DNA of 64,000 nucleotides, taken from the NCBI RefSeq assembly GCF_037153985.1, contig NZ_JBBAYI010000001.1, forward strand, positions 496,001-560,000, written 5' to 3'. Under the pieces are notes generated by a model. That model did not search any database. It had not been told where the DNA came from and was given only the letters and a program-made list of their open reading frames with translations. The number at the start of each line of letters is the position of its first letter. The stretch's first letter is position 1. This DNA comes from Emticicia sp037153985 (GTDB lineage Bacteria; Bacteroidota; Bacteroidia; Cytophagales; Spirosomataceae). Made by a program: the position numbers and the translations under genes. This document shows, in pieces, positions 18,252-28,090 of the stretch.

Positions 18252-19268
18252 ATGGCAGTAGCTAAATTAGAGTACATTTGGCTTGATGGTTACAAACCAA
18301 CACAAAGCCTTCGCAGCAAAACCAAAATAGAAAAAAATTTCAGCGGCAAACTGGAAGATTGTGATATGTGGTCATTCGATGGCTCGTCTACTCAACAAGC
18401 GCCGGGTGGTTCTTCTGACTGCTTGCTTAAGCCTGTTTTCATTTGTCCTGACCCTGCTCGTTTAGGCACTGGCTATTTAGTAATGTGTGAGGTATTAAAT
18501 GCAGATGGTACTCCACATGAATCAAACGGCCGTGCAACTATCGAAGATGATGACAATGATTTCTGGTTTGGTTTTGAACAAGAATATTTCTTATGGAATC
18601 CTGAAACAAACAAACCACTTGGTTTCCCTGCTAACGGGTATCCTGCTCCACAAGGACAGTATTATTGCTCGGTAGGTGCAAACAATGCGTTTGGTCGTGA
18701 AATTATTGAAGAGCACCTTGAACTATGCTTACAAGCTGGTTTGAACGTTGAAGGTATCAACGCTGAGGTTGCTGCTGGCCAATGGGAGTTCCAAGTATTT
18801 GCTAAAGGAGCTAAACAAGCAGGTGACGAAACTTGGATTGCTCGTTATTTATTGGAAAGATTAGGTGAAAAATATAATGTTGCTATCAACTGGCATTGCA
18901 AACCGCTAGGCGATACCGACTGGAATGGTTCAGGTATGCACGCAAACTTCTCGAACACTATTTTGAGAACTGCAGGTAAAAAAGAAACTTACGATATTAT
19001 CTGTCAGGCATTTGCGCCATTCGTGAAAGAACACATTGCTGTTTACGGTGCTGACAACCACTTACGTTTAACTGGTAAGCACGAAACACAATCAATCGAC
19101 AAATTCTCTTACGGTGTTTCTGACCGTGGTGCATCAATTCGTATTCCGATTGCAGCGGTTCAGAAAGGTTGGAAAGGTTGGTTAGAAGACCGTCGTCCAA
19201 ACTCTGCGGCAGACCCATACAAAGTAGCTGCACGTATCATCAAAACCGTAAAAACAGCTCAGGTTTAA
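18252..19268 (+). CDS. glnII: Glutamine synthetase, eukaryote-like type II (beta-grasp/catalytic)
   Basis: A 338-residue GS with the compact type II architecture rather than the ~470-residue GSI form. The beta-grasp domain contains WSFDGSSTQQAPG, like the eukaryotic DGSST motif. The catalytic domain follows with FGFEQEYFLW (metal glutamates), NAEVAAGQWEFQV, NGSGMHANFS (ammonia/glutamate loop), HLRLTGKHET, and SDRGASIRIP (the ATP/phosphate arginine). It assimilates ammonia into glutamine. It probably complements GSIII (11916-14108), perhaps under different nitrogen supply. It has a long upstream region and its own terminator, so it is likely monocistronic. Confidence 0.95.
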   Translation: MAVAKLEYIWLDGYKPTQSLRSKTKIEKNFSGKLEDCDMWSFDGSSTQQAPGGSSDCLLKPVFICPDPARLGTGYLVMCEVLNADGTPHESNGRATIEDDDNDFWFGFEQEYFLWNPETNKPLGFPANGYPAPQGQYYCSVGANNAFGREIIEEHLELCLQAGLNVEGINAEVAAGQWEFQVFAKGAKQAGDETWIARYLLERLGEKYNVAINWHCKPLGDTDWNGSGMHANFSNTILRTAGKKETYDIICQAFAPFVKEHIAVYGADNHLRLTGKHETQSIDKFSYGVSDRGASIRIPIAAVQKGWKGWLEDRRPNSAADPYKVAARIIKTVKTAQV

Positions 19269-19299
19269 AATTTTTTCGAATAATATTTTGTTTACAAAG

Positions 19300-19332
19300 C
19301 CTCATGACAATGTTATGAGGTTTTTGTTTTTA
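19300..19332 (+). terminator. Rho-independent terminator after glutamine synthetase II
   Basis: CCTCAT (19300-19305) pairs with ATGAGG (19315-19320), extended inward by GAC/GTT pairs, then TTTTTGTTTTT. It lies just before the stop of the convergent acetyltransferase gene. Confidence 0.8.
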
Positions 19333-19821
19333 ATAAACTACATATCTGGCAAACATATAAACCCTAACACCTGTTTCCTCTGTTGCTTCGCCTTCTTTTT
19401 GGAGGCCAACTTTTTCCAAAACGTGTATCGATGCCGGATTTCGGCTATCAACAATGCCCATAATTTTATTAGGCTTTAGAGCCGTTATGGCAAAATCAAT
19501 GAGTGTCTGGGCTATTTCTGTGGCATAACCTTTACCCCAATGTTTCTCAAACAAGCTATACCCTATTTCAACAATACCCTCCCCCTCTTGCGTTAATTTG
19601 GCTAATCCAACTATTTCGCGAGTTTCGGTGTCTTGCACAAAATAATTTCCATAATAAGGCTCATGAGTGAATCTCAGGTAGCGTTCAATGGCCTCTTCTT
19701 TAGTAAGTGCATGCCCTGTGATGTATTTCATTACATTGTAACTGAAATTAACCTCATCAAATTTATGAATTGATGATTCTTTTATTTTTGACAGCGTTAA
19801 TCTTGAACTTTTCAGTATCAT
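19330..19821 (-). CDS. GNAT family N-acetyltransferase (RimJ/RimL-like)
   Basis: A 163-residue GNAT domain. It begins with a SSRLTLSKI strand, typical of the RimJ/RimL subgroup. The central beta-strand region has EIVGLAKLTQ, then the EIGYSLFEKHWGKGYATE acetyl-CoA loop (Q/RxxGxG/A variant WGKGYA), and the NPASIHVLEKVGLQKEGE segment is characteristic of the family. The acceptor substrate cannot be inferred. It stands alone, convergent with glutamine synthetase II and divergent from mtaB. Confidence 0.88.
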   Translation of the reverse strand: MILKSSRLTLSKIKESSIHKFDEVNFSYNVMKYITGHALTKEEAIERYLRFTHEPYYGNYFVQDTETREIVGLAKLTQEGEGIVEIGYSLFEKHWGKGYATEIAQTLIDFAITALKPNKIMGIVDSRNPASIHVLEKVGLQKEGEATEETGVRVYMFARYVVY

Positions 19822-19890
19822 ATTTTATTTATTAAATAGTGAAATAGGTGTTTGTTTAGCTTTAAGAGCGGTAAATCTACCAATTTTAGT

Positions 19891-19898
19891 TAAATTTG
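19891..19898 (+). promoter_or_regulatory. Possible -7 element (TAAATTTG) for mtaB
   Basis: TAAATTTG matches TAnnTTTG and would start the transcript just upstream of the ATG at 19917, beyond the in-frame TTG at 19896. No -33 TTTG at proper spacing is seen. Confidence 0.3.
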
Positions 19899-19916
19899 TG
19901 CCTTGAAATTTGTCTT

Positions 19917-21260
19917 ATGAAAAAAGTTGCCTTTTATACGTTGGGTTGCAAACTCAATTACTCCGAAACCTCGACCATAGGCCGTATGTTTGAGGAACGT
20001 GGATACAAGAAAGTTGAATTTAATCAGCAACCTGATATTTTCATTATAAATACTTGTTCGGTCACAGAAAATGCAGACAAAAAATGCAAAAAAATTGTGA
20101 AAGAAGCAAACAAGATAAATCCTGATGGATACGTTGCCATTATTGGTTGCTATGCTCAGCTAAAACCAAAAGAAATAGCCGAAATTGAAGGAGTTGATGC
20201 AGTATTAGGAGCTGCCGAGAAATTCAGGCTGGTTGATATTCTGGGCGATTTTGTAAAAGAGCCTAAAGAAATTAAAACAAGTGCCAAAGTTTTTAATTCA
20301 GGAATTGAAGAAGCCGTCGAGTACCATACATCCTATTCCTTAAACGACCGTACACGTACCTTTCTGAAAGTTCAGGATGGCTGCGACTACCCCTGTTCTT
20401 ATTGTACCATTCCGTTGGCCAGAGGCAAAAGCCGCTCTGATACCATTGAAAACGTTGTAAATGCAGCCTACAAAATTGCAGAAAGTGGTGTTAAAGAAAT
20501 TGTATTGACAGGCGTAAATATTGGCGATTTTGGTTTGCAGAATGACGAACGCAAAGAAACCTTTTTTGAACTCATTAAAGCGCTTGACGAAGTAGAAGGT
20601 ATTGAGCGTTTCAGAATCTCAAGTATTGAGCCAAATCTATTAACAGACGAGATTATCGCTTTTGTGGCTAGTTCAAAGCGTTTTGTGCCACATTTTCATA
20701 TTCCGTTACAATCTGGCTCTAATAAAGTGCTTGGCCTGATGCGCCGCCGCTATAAACGAGAACTATACACTGACCGCGTAGCACAAATTAAAAAACTGAT
20801 GCCCGATTGTTGTATCGGTGTTGATGTAATAGTGGGGCATCCGGGCGAAACGGATGAAGAATTTCTGGAAACATATAATTTCCTGAATGAGCTTGATATA
20901 AGCTATTTACACGTGTTTACATACTCTGAGCGTGCTAATACGCACGCACTTAGCATTAAACCTGTTGTGCCTGCAAATAAACGCAACGAACGTTCTAAAA
21001 TGTTACACATCTTATCTGATAAAAAAAGACGTTTTTTCTATGAACAGCAACTAGGTAAAAACTTCTCCGTGTTGTTTGAAGAAGATGTCGAAGATGGACT
21101 TATGCAAGGTTTTACCGAAAACTATGTAAGGGTAGTAGCCAAATATGACCCATTACTTATTAATGAAACAAAAAAAGTAAGCCTCATCTCGATTAACGAA
21201 AATATGTTAGTTGAAGTTGATGAAGCTCATGAGGCTGAGCCTGCTTTTGCTTATCATTAA
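19917..21260 (+). CDS. mtaB: tRNA t6A37 methylthiotransferase MtaB
   Basis: A 447-residue radical SAM methylthiotransferase that converts N6-threonylcarbamoyladenosine-37 to the 2-methylthio form in tRNAs reading ANN codons. The N-terminal UPF0004 domain supplies the first cluster (GCKLNYSE, NTCSVTE, GCYAQ). The radical SAM domain has DGCDYPCSYCTIPLARG, with CxxxCxxC binding the SAM cluster. A C-terminal TRAM-like segment is present. I start at the ATG at 19917, which gives the standard MKKVAFYTLGCKLN N-terminus; a TTG seven codons upstream is in frame but probably not used. A terminator follows at 21266. Confidence 0.95.
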   Translation: MKKVAFYTLGCKLNYSETSTIGRMFEERGYKKVEFNQQPDIFIINTCSVTENADKKCKKIVKEANKINPDGYVAIIGCYAQLKPKEIAEIEGVDAVLGAAEKFRLVDILGDFVKEPKEIKTSAKVFNSGIEEAVEYHTSYSLNDRTRTFLKVQDGCDYPCSYCTIPLARGKSRSDTIENVVNAAYKIAESGVKEIVLTGVNIGDFGLQNDERKETFFELIKALDEVEGIERFRISSIEPNLLTDEIIAFVASSKRFVPHFHIPLQSGSNKVLGLMRRRYKRELYTDRVAQIKKLMPDCCIGVDVIVGHPGETDEEFLETYNFLNELDISYLHVFTYSERANTHALSIKPVVPANKRNERSKMLHILSDKKRRFFYEQQLGKNFSVLFEEDVEDGLMQGFTENYVRVVAKYDPLLINETKKVSLISINENMLVEVDEAHEAEPAFAYH

Positions 21261-21265
21261 TTATG

Positions 21266-21296
21266 TATCAGGATAACTGAAAACTATCCTGATACT
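21266..21296 (+). terminator. Hairpin terminator after mtaB
   Basis: GTATCAGGATA (21266-21276) pairs perfectly with TATCCTGATAC (21286-21296) around a 9-nt loop, followed by a T-rich stretch. Confidence 0.7.
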
Positions 21297-21534
21297 ATTT
21301 ATTCTTTGTCTTTAGCCTCTACACAACTATTCTAGACAGTTATATTATTTCCTAACCACCAAGCACAATTTATTGATACAATTCTGGTATTGATTCAATT
21401 CATCTACACATAAGTCTTAGTGTTATTAAATAAGGCTAAAACCGTCTCATTTGTTAGTAAATATCAGTTGGGCTGTATGCCCTTCTTGAAATTGTTTTGT
21501 ATTTTTGTTAAAACATCTATCTAAATCTTCATCC

Positions 21535-22899
21535 ATGAGAAAAACCATACTTTTTTTTAGCTTTATCAGCATTTCTTTAGCTGCTCCGGCACAAAAAATT
21601 ATCAATCGTGACCCCCAAATTGAAGCCCTTATTAATCAGGTATCAAGCGATAGCCTAAGAGCATATATCGACAAACTGGTGAGCTTTGGTACAAGAAGCA
21701 CGCTTTCTACCACAACCGATAGCAAAAAAGGGATTGGTGCTGCACGTCAATGGGTTTTAAGTAAATTTCAGGAGTTTGCTAAACAATCAGAAGGTAGAAT
21801 GACTGCTTATCTGGATACATGGACACTCCAACCAGACGGTAAACGTGTTGATAAAACCATTGAAATTGCCAACGTAATGGCAACTCTAAAAGGTACTGAC
21901 CCTAACGACAACCGTATATTCTTGGTTAGTGGGCATATTGATAGCCGCGTAACAGATGTAATGAACAGAGAGGCCGATGCCCCCGGAGCTAATGACGATG
22001 GCAGCGGTACGGTAGCGGTAATTGAGTTGGCTAGAGTTATGTCAAAATCTAAATTTCCGGCTACGGTTATTTTTGTAACAGTAAGTGGCGAAGAACAAGG
22101 TTTATTAGGAGCGAATCATCTGGCAGATAAAGCTGCAACAGAAAACTGGAATCTTGAAGCTATGCTAAATAATGACATAGTTGGCTCTAACCATAGCAAT
22201 GAAACCAATATTATTGACAATACCCGTTTAAGGGTATTCAGCGAGGGCTTACCTGCTTTTGAAATGGATAAAAAAGTGAGTGCCATCCGACAATATGGTG
22301 TTGAAAATGATGGGAAAGCGCGCCAGCTTGCACGTTATCTAAAAGAGGTTGGTGAACGCTACGTCGATAATCTGGAAGTAGTAATGATTTACAGAAATGA
22401 CCGTTTCTTACGTGGCGGAGACCATACCCCTTTCGTGAATAAAGGTTTTGCGGCTGTCAGGTTATCAGAAATGAACGAGAACTTCTTGCACCAACATCAG
22501 GACTTACGCATTGAAAAAGGTGTGGAATATGGCGATTATGCCAAGTTTATGGATTTTGAATACTTACGAAAAAATACTTGCATCAATCTGGCAACCTTAG
22601 CGAATCTGGCTAAATCTCCGTCAATGCCTGAAGATGTTATTCTTGATGTAAGGGGCTTGGGCAACTCGACCAGTCTTCGCTGGAAAGCCTCTAAAAGTGG
22701 AAAAGTAAAAGGCTACTATATATTGATGCGTGAAACTGCCATGCCATATTGGCAAAAGAAATTTTTTACGACTGACCTGAAAATTACACTCCCCTACTCG
22801 AAAGATAATTACTTCTTTGCTGTTCAGGCGGTCAGTGAAGAGGGTAATGAAAGTCTTCCGGTATTACCGAGAGTTGGCTTAAGAAACGCCGGAGAATAA
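21535..22899 (+). CDS. Secreted M28 family zinc metallopeptidase
   Basis: A 454-residue protein with a signal peptide (residues 1-20, ending APAQ). The M28 core contains VSGHIDSR, PGANDDGSGT (bridging Asp), SGEEQGLLGA (Glu base and ligand), NNDIVGSN (Asp) and GGDHTPF (His), the complete two-zinc set. An Fn3-like module occupies roughly the last 80 residues. It should be a periplasmic or extracellular aminopeptidase/carboxypeptidase. No T9SS sorting domain is seen. The ATG at 21535 is chosen over an in-frame TTG at 21505 because it places the signal peptide at the N-terminus. A clean terminator follows. Confidence 0.9.
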   Translation: MRKTILFFSFISISLAAPAQKIINRDPQIEALINQVSSDSLRAYIDKLVSFGTRSTLSTTTDSKKGIGAARQWVLSKFQEFAKQSEGRMTAYLDTWTLQPDGKRVDKTIEIANVMATLKGTDPNDNRIFLVSGHIDSRVTDVMNREADAPGANDDGSGTVAVIELARVMSKSKFPATVIFVTVSGEEQGLLGANHLADKAATENWNLEAMLNNDIVGSNHSNETNIIDNTRLRVFSEGLPAFEMDKKVSAIRQYGVENDGKARQLARYLKEVGERYVDNLEVVMIYRNDRFLRGGDHTPFVNKGFAAVRLSEMNENFLHQHQDLRIEKGVEYGDYAKFMDFEYLRKNTCINLATLANLAKSPSMPEDVILDVRGLGNSTSLRWKASKSGKVKGYYILMRETAMPYWQKKFFTTDLKITLPYSKDNYFFAVQAVSEEGNESLPVLPRVGLRNAGE

Positions 22900-22917
22900 A
22901 ATCAAATTATAATGTCA

Positions 22918-22944
22918 GGCGTAGTGGTGCACTACGCCTTTTTT
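22918..22944 (+). terminator. Rho-independent terminator after the M28 peptidase
   Basis: GGCGTAGTG (22918-22926), loop GTG, CACTACGCC (22930-22938), then TTTTTTG: a perfect 9-bp GC-rich stem with T-tract. Confidence 0.92.
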
Positions 22945-23032
22945 GTAATCATAAATTTCTCTCTTGCCAAAATTATTTTTATGTTCCAACTTTTCAGACA
23001 TAGAATGTATCATTAAGATAAAAACTATTTTT

Positions 23033-23455
23033 ATGAGATTAATACTTTTTATTCTGGCCGGAAGTCTGTTTTTGACGGCCTGCCAACCTAAAGCTATCGT
23101 ACCTGCTAAGTTGATTGGCGAATGGAATCCTACATACCAGATTCAGGAGAGAACAACCGACGGTACTTGGGGCCCCTGGACAACCATTAGTACATTTGCA
23201 GCATTGCCCTCTATTGAGTTTACAGCCGATGGAAGATTTTTAAGAGAAGGCAAAGAAGGAGCCGATTGTTGCTATGCGGGTAATCGCTTTACAGTTTCTG
23301 ATAATACTATTTTCTTTACAGAATTCAAGAGTTGCCCCCAAGTGCGTTGTGCCAATTGCACAACGTGGCAAATTAACAGATTAGAAGCAGATACTTTAGT
23401 TATTGAAGCATGTGATATTGGCCCCAGAAGTAAATATGCCAGAAAAAAGAAATGA
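23033..23455 (+). CDS. Lipocalin-like lipoprotein, function unknown
   Basis: A 140-residue putative lipoprotein. The ATG at 23033 is followed by a short basic start, a hydrophobic run and a lipobox LTAC (cysteine at residue 17). A TTG at 22964 would bury this signal, so I reject it. The mature part has a WNPTYQ / IEFTADGRF / FTVSDNTIFFTEF pattern like small lipocalin-like beta-barrel lipoproteins of Bacteroidota. It also has paired cysteines (CC near 80; CPQVRCANC later) that could form disulfides. Role unknown. It is flanked by terminators, so it is a single-gene unit. Confidence 0.7.
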   Translation: MRLILFILAGSLFLTACQPKAIVPAKLIGEWNPTYQIQERTTDGTWGPWTTISTFAALPSIEFTADGRFLREGKEGADCCYAGNRFTVSDNTIFFTEFKSCPQVRCANCTTWQINRLEADTLVIEACDIGPRSKYARKKK

Positions 23456-23502
23456 TTTATTAAATTATTGTAAATAGTTTGCTTGTAAAGTAAAATATAT
23501 AA

Positions 23503-23537
23503 AAACGGTTGTGTGGCTTTGTACACACAACCGTTTT
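23503..23537 (+). terminator. Rho-independent terminator after the lipoprotein gene
   Basis: AACGGTTGTGTG pairs with CACACAACCGTT around a short loop and is followed by a T run to 23539. Confidence 0.85.
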
Positions 23538-23611
23538 TTATGATGAGCATAAAAGAAGCCTAATTTCATTCTGAATTGATTTGGTTTAATTTGCTGATAG
23601 CCATAAACAAG

Positions 23612-23640
23612 AAAATGCCCGCTAAAGTAGCAGGCATTTT
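23612..23640 (-). terminator. Terminator downstream of amt
   Basis: AAAATGCC (23612-23619) pairs with GGCATTTT (23633-23640). Further pairs continue inside after one mismatch. On the minus strand it ends in a T-rich stretch, 80 nt after the amt stop. Confidence 0.7.
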
Positions 23641-23719
23641 AACTTATGGAGTACAACAAAACCACAATAAAAGTACGGTTTAACCCGCAATTGTGATTTT
23701 GTTACATAGAGAATATCTT

Positions 23720-25066
<1,347 letters not shown>

Positions 25067-25072
25067 AATGTG

Positions 25073-25087
25073 TTTGGGGTTTAAGTG
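25073..25087 (-). promoter_or_regulatory. Leader motif shared with the upstream barrel gene
   Basis: The minus strand reads CACTTAAACCCCAAA, ending 6 nt before the amt ATG. CACTTAAACCAAA occurs 7 nt before the ATG of 25139-26260. The near-identity and same distance suggest a common translational or regulatory element. Confidence 0.4.
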
Positions 25088-25138
25088 TTGTACAAAATCA
25101 AGTATTATTTAGTTTAGTTTATTGACGAAGGTTAAATA

Positions 25139-26260
25139 TTAGAATTTGAAGATTAAAGCACCACCAATGGTAGATTGTGAACTTTTGGTGAAGTTACCAT
25201 CGCTATCTTCAAATTGTTGCATACCAGCAGCTCCTTTAGCATAGCTATCAAGGCGGAACTCAGGTTTGAATAAAAGGTTTTCAGAAATAGTAACGTTTCC
25301 TGTTAAAGTGAATGAATTAACGGTTGTTCCTTCGTTAGGTCTTGAAGGGTTTTTCAAACCACGAATACCGCTTGTGTTATCGAAATACTCATAACGAGCT
25401 CCAAGAGCAAACTTATCTGTAAAGGCTACTTGCGCATATAAAGCTGCACCACCCCATGATTTTTTCTCTTGTGTACCGTAAGCAGCATTTAAGCCTAATA
25501 AGAATTTATCAGTGATTTGGTATGAAGTTGTGATATCAAATAATGAATAATATGATTTTTTATCAACACCTTCATCACTACCAATCCAGTTCAGGTATAA
25601 ATTCCAGCCTTCAGCAGGTGAAACATAGAACTGTCCGATAATACCTAATTTATCGTTGTTATCATCTTTACTGTCAATACCATTAACAAGACCGAACATT
25701 AATGACGATTTTGAAGAAGTGGCAACAGTTGCTTTTAAACCAGTGTGGTAGAAAGGACCATTACCAAAAAGGTTTGAAAGTGAGTAGTTAAAGTTTACTG
25801 GAGCATCAATTACTTCGTAGCCGATGTGTGTACCGAACTGGCCTCCAGTAATTGAGAATTTATCGGATACTTTCCATGTAACATAAGCTTGTTTGATAGC
25901 TAATGCTGTGCTGGTTGCTCCTGCTACCGGACTAATAATGTTTGCGTAGTTTCCGAGGTCAGCGTGGTTTCCGAATACAAGGTCAATAACAGCATCAACC
26001 TTATCAGTAGAGTAAGATAGTTTCGTTTGAGCAAGCCCTACTTGAAACTGCCCTGGTTTTTGGTCAAAAATGCGTTCAAAACCTGAAACACCTAGATTTG
26101 ACCTTGATTTTGGATTATTTAGATTGCCGAAGAAGTAAGTATCAACGTAGCCTGAAAATGTGAGTGGGTTCTTTTTCTCTTCTGTGGTTGTTGTACTTTC
26201 TTGTGCTTTTAGCGTTGCGACTGAAAGCAACGATAATACTGTAAAAATCAATTTTTTCAT
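25139..26260 (-). CDS. Outer-membrane beta-barrel porin-like protein paired with amt
   Basis: A 373-residue protein with a signal peptide (residues 1-19, ending LKAQ), then LTFSGYVDTYFFGNL. Many alternating strands follow, ending in GGALIFKF with a terminal phenylalanine, typical of outer-membrane barrels. It resembles the Bacteroidota barrel/porin family often found next to ammonium transporters, and probably lets ammonium or small nitrogen compounds across the outer membrane. The ATG at 26260 gives a standard signal peptide; a TTG eight codons upstream is in frame but unlikely. Gap to amt is 72 bp with no terminator, so the two genes may be co-transcribed. Confidence 0.82.
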   Translation of the reverse strand: MKKLIFTVLSLLSVATLKAQESTTTTEEKKNPLTFSGYVDTYFFGNLNNPKSRSNLGVSGFERIFDQKPGQFQVGLAQTKLSYSTDKVDAVIDLVFGNHADLGNYANIISPVAGATSTALAIKQAYVTWKVSDKFSITGGQFGTHIGYEVIDAPVNFNYSLSNLFGNGPFYHTGLKATVATSSKSSLMFGLVNGIDSKDDNNDKLGIIGQFYVSPAEGWNLYLNWIGSDEGVDKKSYYSLFDITTSYQITDKFLLGLNAAYGTQEKKSWGGAALYAQVAFTDKFALGARYEYFDNTSGIRGLKNPSRPNEGTTVNSFTLTGNVTISENLLFKPEFRLDSYAKGAAGMQQFEDSDGNFTKSSQSTIGGALIFKF

Positions 26261-26267
26261 AATAATC

Positions 26268-26280
26268 TTTGGTTTAAGTG
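26268..26280 (-). promoter_or_regulatory. Leader motif shared with amt
   Basis: The minus strand reads CACTTAAACCAAA, 7 nt before the ATG. It is the same element as at 25073-25087, with two fewer C residues. Confidence 0.4.
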
Positions 26281-26532
26281 GCAATTGATTGAAATTAAAT
26301 TTCAGTACAAATGTTTGGTAAAATTATTTTAATTCCAAATTTTAAGTTTAAAAAAAATGATTTTTTCTGAAAAAAATTATTTTTTTAGGATTTATATATG
26401 TTAATATAAATTAAATATAGAAAAAATACAATTTATATATCAAACAAATTTTATACTGATTTTTCCAACAATCACAATATATTATTCCGAAGTACAATTA
26501 TTTCTTAAATATGTACAATTAGAAGATTTAAA
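26281..26532. other. AT-rich intergenic region upstream of the barrel/amt pair
   Basis: Extremely AT-rich (long A and T runs, 26330-26450), with no open frame. It should contain the promoter of the barrel gene on the minus strand; no consensus promoter was convincingly located. Confidence 0.5.
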
Positions 26533-26566
26533 CAAAAAAAAAGCCTGCCAGAAAAACTGGCAGGCT
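26533..26566 (-). terminator. Rho-independent terminator after the ferredoxin gene
   Basis: AGCCTGCCAG (26542-26551) pairs perfectly with CTGGCAGGCT (26557-26566), with a 5-nt loop. Read on the minus strand it is followed by a run of nine T. Confidence 0.93.
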
Positions 26567-26603
26567 CAGAATATGGAGAGTTAAATGAATAACTACCTTA
26601 GTT

Positions 26604-26954
26604 TTATGCTTCAGCATGAAGCCATACTTTTTTGGCTTCAAGCGTTTCGTCATCTTCTACGTTATCGGGGTCTGGCACACAACAATCAACAGGACAAACA
26701 GCTGCACATTGTGGTTCCTCATGAAAACCATGGCATTCGGTACATTTATCTGTTACTATATAATAAAACTCATCAGATATTGGCGCCATAGGGTCTTTAC
26801 CTCCTATAATGGTTCCATCTCCTAATTCTACTTGTGTTAATTTTGTTCCTCCTCCCCAAGTCCATTCAACTCCACCTTCATAGATTGCCGTATTAGGGCA
26901 CTCTGGTTCGCATGCACCACAATTGATACATTCGTCTGTAATCATTATTGCCAT
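26604..26954 (-). CDS. fdx: 2[4Fe-4S] ferredoxin (dicluster, Allochromatium-like)
   Basis: A 116-residue ferredoxin. The first cluster motif is CINCGACEPECP (residues 10-21). The second is CTECHGFHEEPQCAAVCP, in which the last part is C-x8-C-x3-C because of an inserted loop, as in Allochromatium-type ferredoxins. It is a low-potential electron carrier of the cytoplasm. The MAIMITDECINC start is the usual one in Bacteroidota. It is transcribed divergently from a LuxC-type acyl-CoA reductase, with 116 bp between start codons. This pairing may be functional. Confidence 0.93.
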   Translation of the reverse strand: MAIMITDECINCGACEPECPNTAIYEGGVEWTWGGGTKLTQVELGDGTIIGGKDPMAPISDEFYYIVTDKCTECHGFHEEPQCAAVCPVDCCVPDPDNVEDDETLEAKKVWLHAEA

Positions 26955-26992
26955 ACTCTCTCTATATTTTTAGTAGTTTTCAAAATATTCAA

Positions 26993-27000
26993 CAAATATA
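26993..27000 (-). promoter_or_regulatory. Possible -7 element (TATATTTG) for the ferredoxin gene
   Basis: The minus strand reads TATATTTG, 38 nt upstream of the ferredoxin ATG. A candidate -33 TTG lies 14 nt upstream, shorter than consensus spacing. Confidence 0.35.
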
Positions 27001-27025
27001 CGCCTTCAAAGTTTCAATTTAGTCG

Positions 27026-27033
27026 TATTTTTG
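27026..27033 (+). promoter_or_regulatory. Possible -7 element (TATTTTTG) for the acyl-CoA reductase
   Basis: TATTTTTG fits TAnnTTTG. If used, transcription starts near 27040, downstream of the ATG at 27035, which favours the ATG at 27071 as true start. Confidence 0.35.
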
Positions 27034-27070
27034 CATGATTTTAAATAATAAATCATTTTTTCTAAAAATA

Positions 27071-28090
27071 ATGCAATTAAAAGACTTTATTCTTACATTT
27101 TCGCAACTTGGTGATTTTATACAGGACGAAAATAACACTGATACCCTCAAACACTGGTCTGCTGTGGCTCGCAACGAAAACGCCTGGTTTACAGAAGACA
27201 ACGTTAGGCTTGCACTGCAAAATACAGCCCGTTATTACCTCAATAAACAAGCACTAGAAGAATTTGCACAAGCTAATGATATACAGGCAAATATTAATCC
27301 AAAAAAAGTTGGTATTGTTATGGCTGGCAATATCCCTGTTGTCGGTTTCCACGACTTGCTGTGTGTTGTTTTAACAGGCAACATCGCTTTAGTGAAATTG
27401 AGCTCGAGTGATTCTGTGCTGATGCGTTTTCTTATACATAAACTTTTTGAGCTTAATCCGGCTATTAAAGAATTCATTCAAATTGCTGATAAACTCAATG
27501 CAGCAGAAGCAATGATTGCAACAGGAAGCGATAACACGGCAAAGCATTTTGAATATTATTTTTCTAAAATTCCGCATATTATTCGTAAGAACCGCACATC
27601 GGTAGCTGTAATAGACGGTCAAGAGTCCAGAACTGATTTAGCGAATCTGGGAAATGATATTTTTCTGTATTTTGGCTTAGGATGCCGCAATGTATCAAAG
27701 TTATTTGTGCCTGAAAATTACAATTTCGATAAGTTCTTTGAATCTATCGAATATTGGAGTACCATCAGGCTGCATCATAAATATAATAATAATTATGATT
27801 ACAATAAGTCGGTGCTACTGGTTAATAAAACGCCTCATTTTGACAATGGCTTTTTATTACTGAAAGAAGATACGGCCCTTGTATCGGCCATTTCAGTATG
27901 CCATTTTGAATACTATACAAATGAGGAGCATCTACAAACATTATTTGAAACAAATACCGATAAAATACAGTGCGTTGTTTCTAAAAACCATAAGCAGGCC
28001 AATAGTTTTGACTTTGGAGAAGCGCAATCGCCACGTTTAAACGACTTTGCCGATGGAGTTAATACTATCGGGTTTCTGAAGAGTATTTAA
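27071..28090 (+). CDS. LuxC-family acyl-CoA reductase
   Basis: A 339-residue protein of the LuxC/acyl-CoA reductase family (aldehyde-dehydrogenase fold). Motifs seen are the nucleotide-binding GIVMAGNIPVVGFHD, LVKLSSSD, ATGSDNTAKHFEYYF, the RKNRTSVAVIDG strand and FGLGCRNVSKLF with the likely acyl-accepting cysteine. It would reduce a fatty acyl thioester to an aldehyde using NAD(P)H. No luciferase genes are present, so luminescence is not implied. I start at 27071 because MQLKDFILTFSQLG resembles relatives' N-termini; an ATG at 27035 is in frame. Its last 26 bp overlap the convergent VWA gene. Confidence 0.85.
   Translation: MQLKDFILTFSQLGDFIQDENNTDTLKHWSAVARNENAWFTEDNVRLALQNTARYYLNKQALEEFAQANDIQANINPKKVGIVMAGNIPVVGFHDLLCVVLTGNIALVKLSSSDSVLMRFLIHKLFELNPAIKEFIQIADKLNAAEAMIATGSDNTAKHFEYYFSKIPHIIRKNRTSVAVIDGQESRTDLANLGNDIFLYFGLGCRNVSKLFVPENYNFDKFFESIEYWSTIRLHHKYNNNYDYNKSVLLVNKTPHFDNGFLLLKEDTALVSAISVCHFEYYTNEEHLQTLFETNTDKIQCVVSKNHKQANSFDFGEAQSPRLNDFADGVNTIGFLKSI

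Noticed and set aside
27071..28090. Bioluminescence (lux) function from the LuxC-type protein
   Set aside because: No luxA/B/D/E genes are nearby, and LuxC-type reductases are common in non-luminous Bacteroidota.
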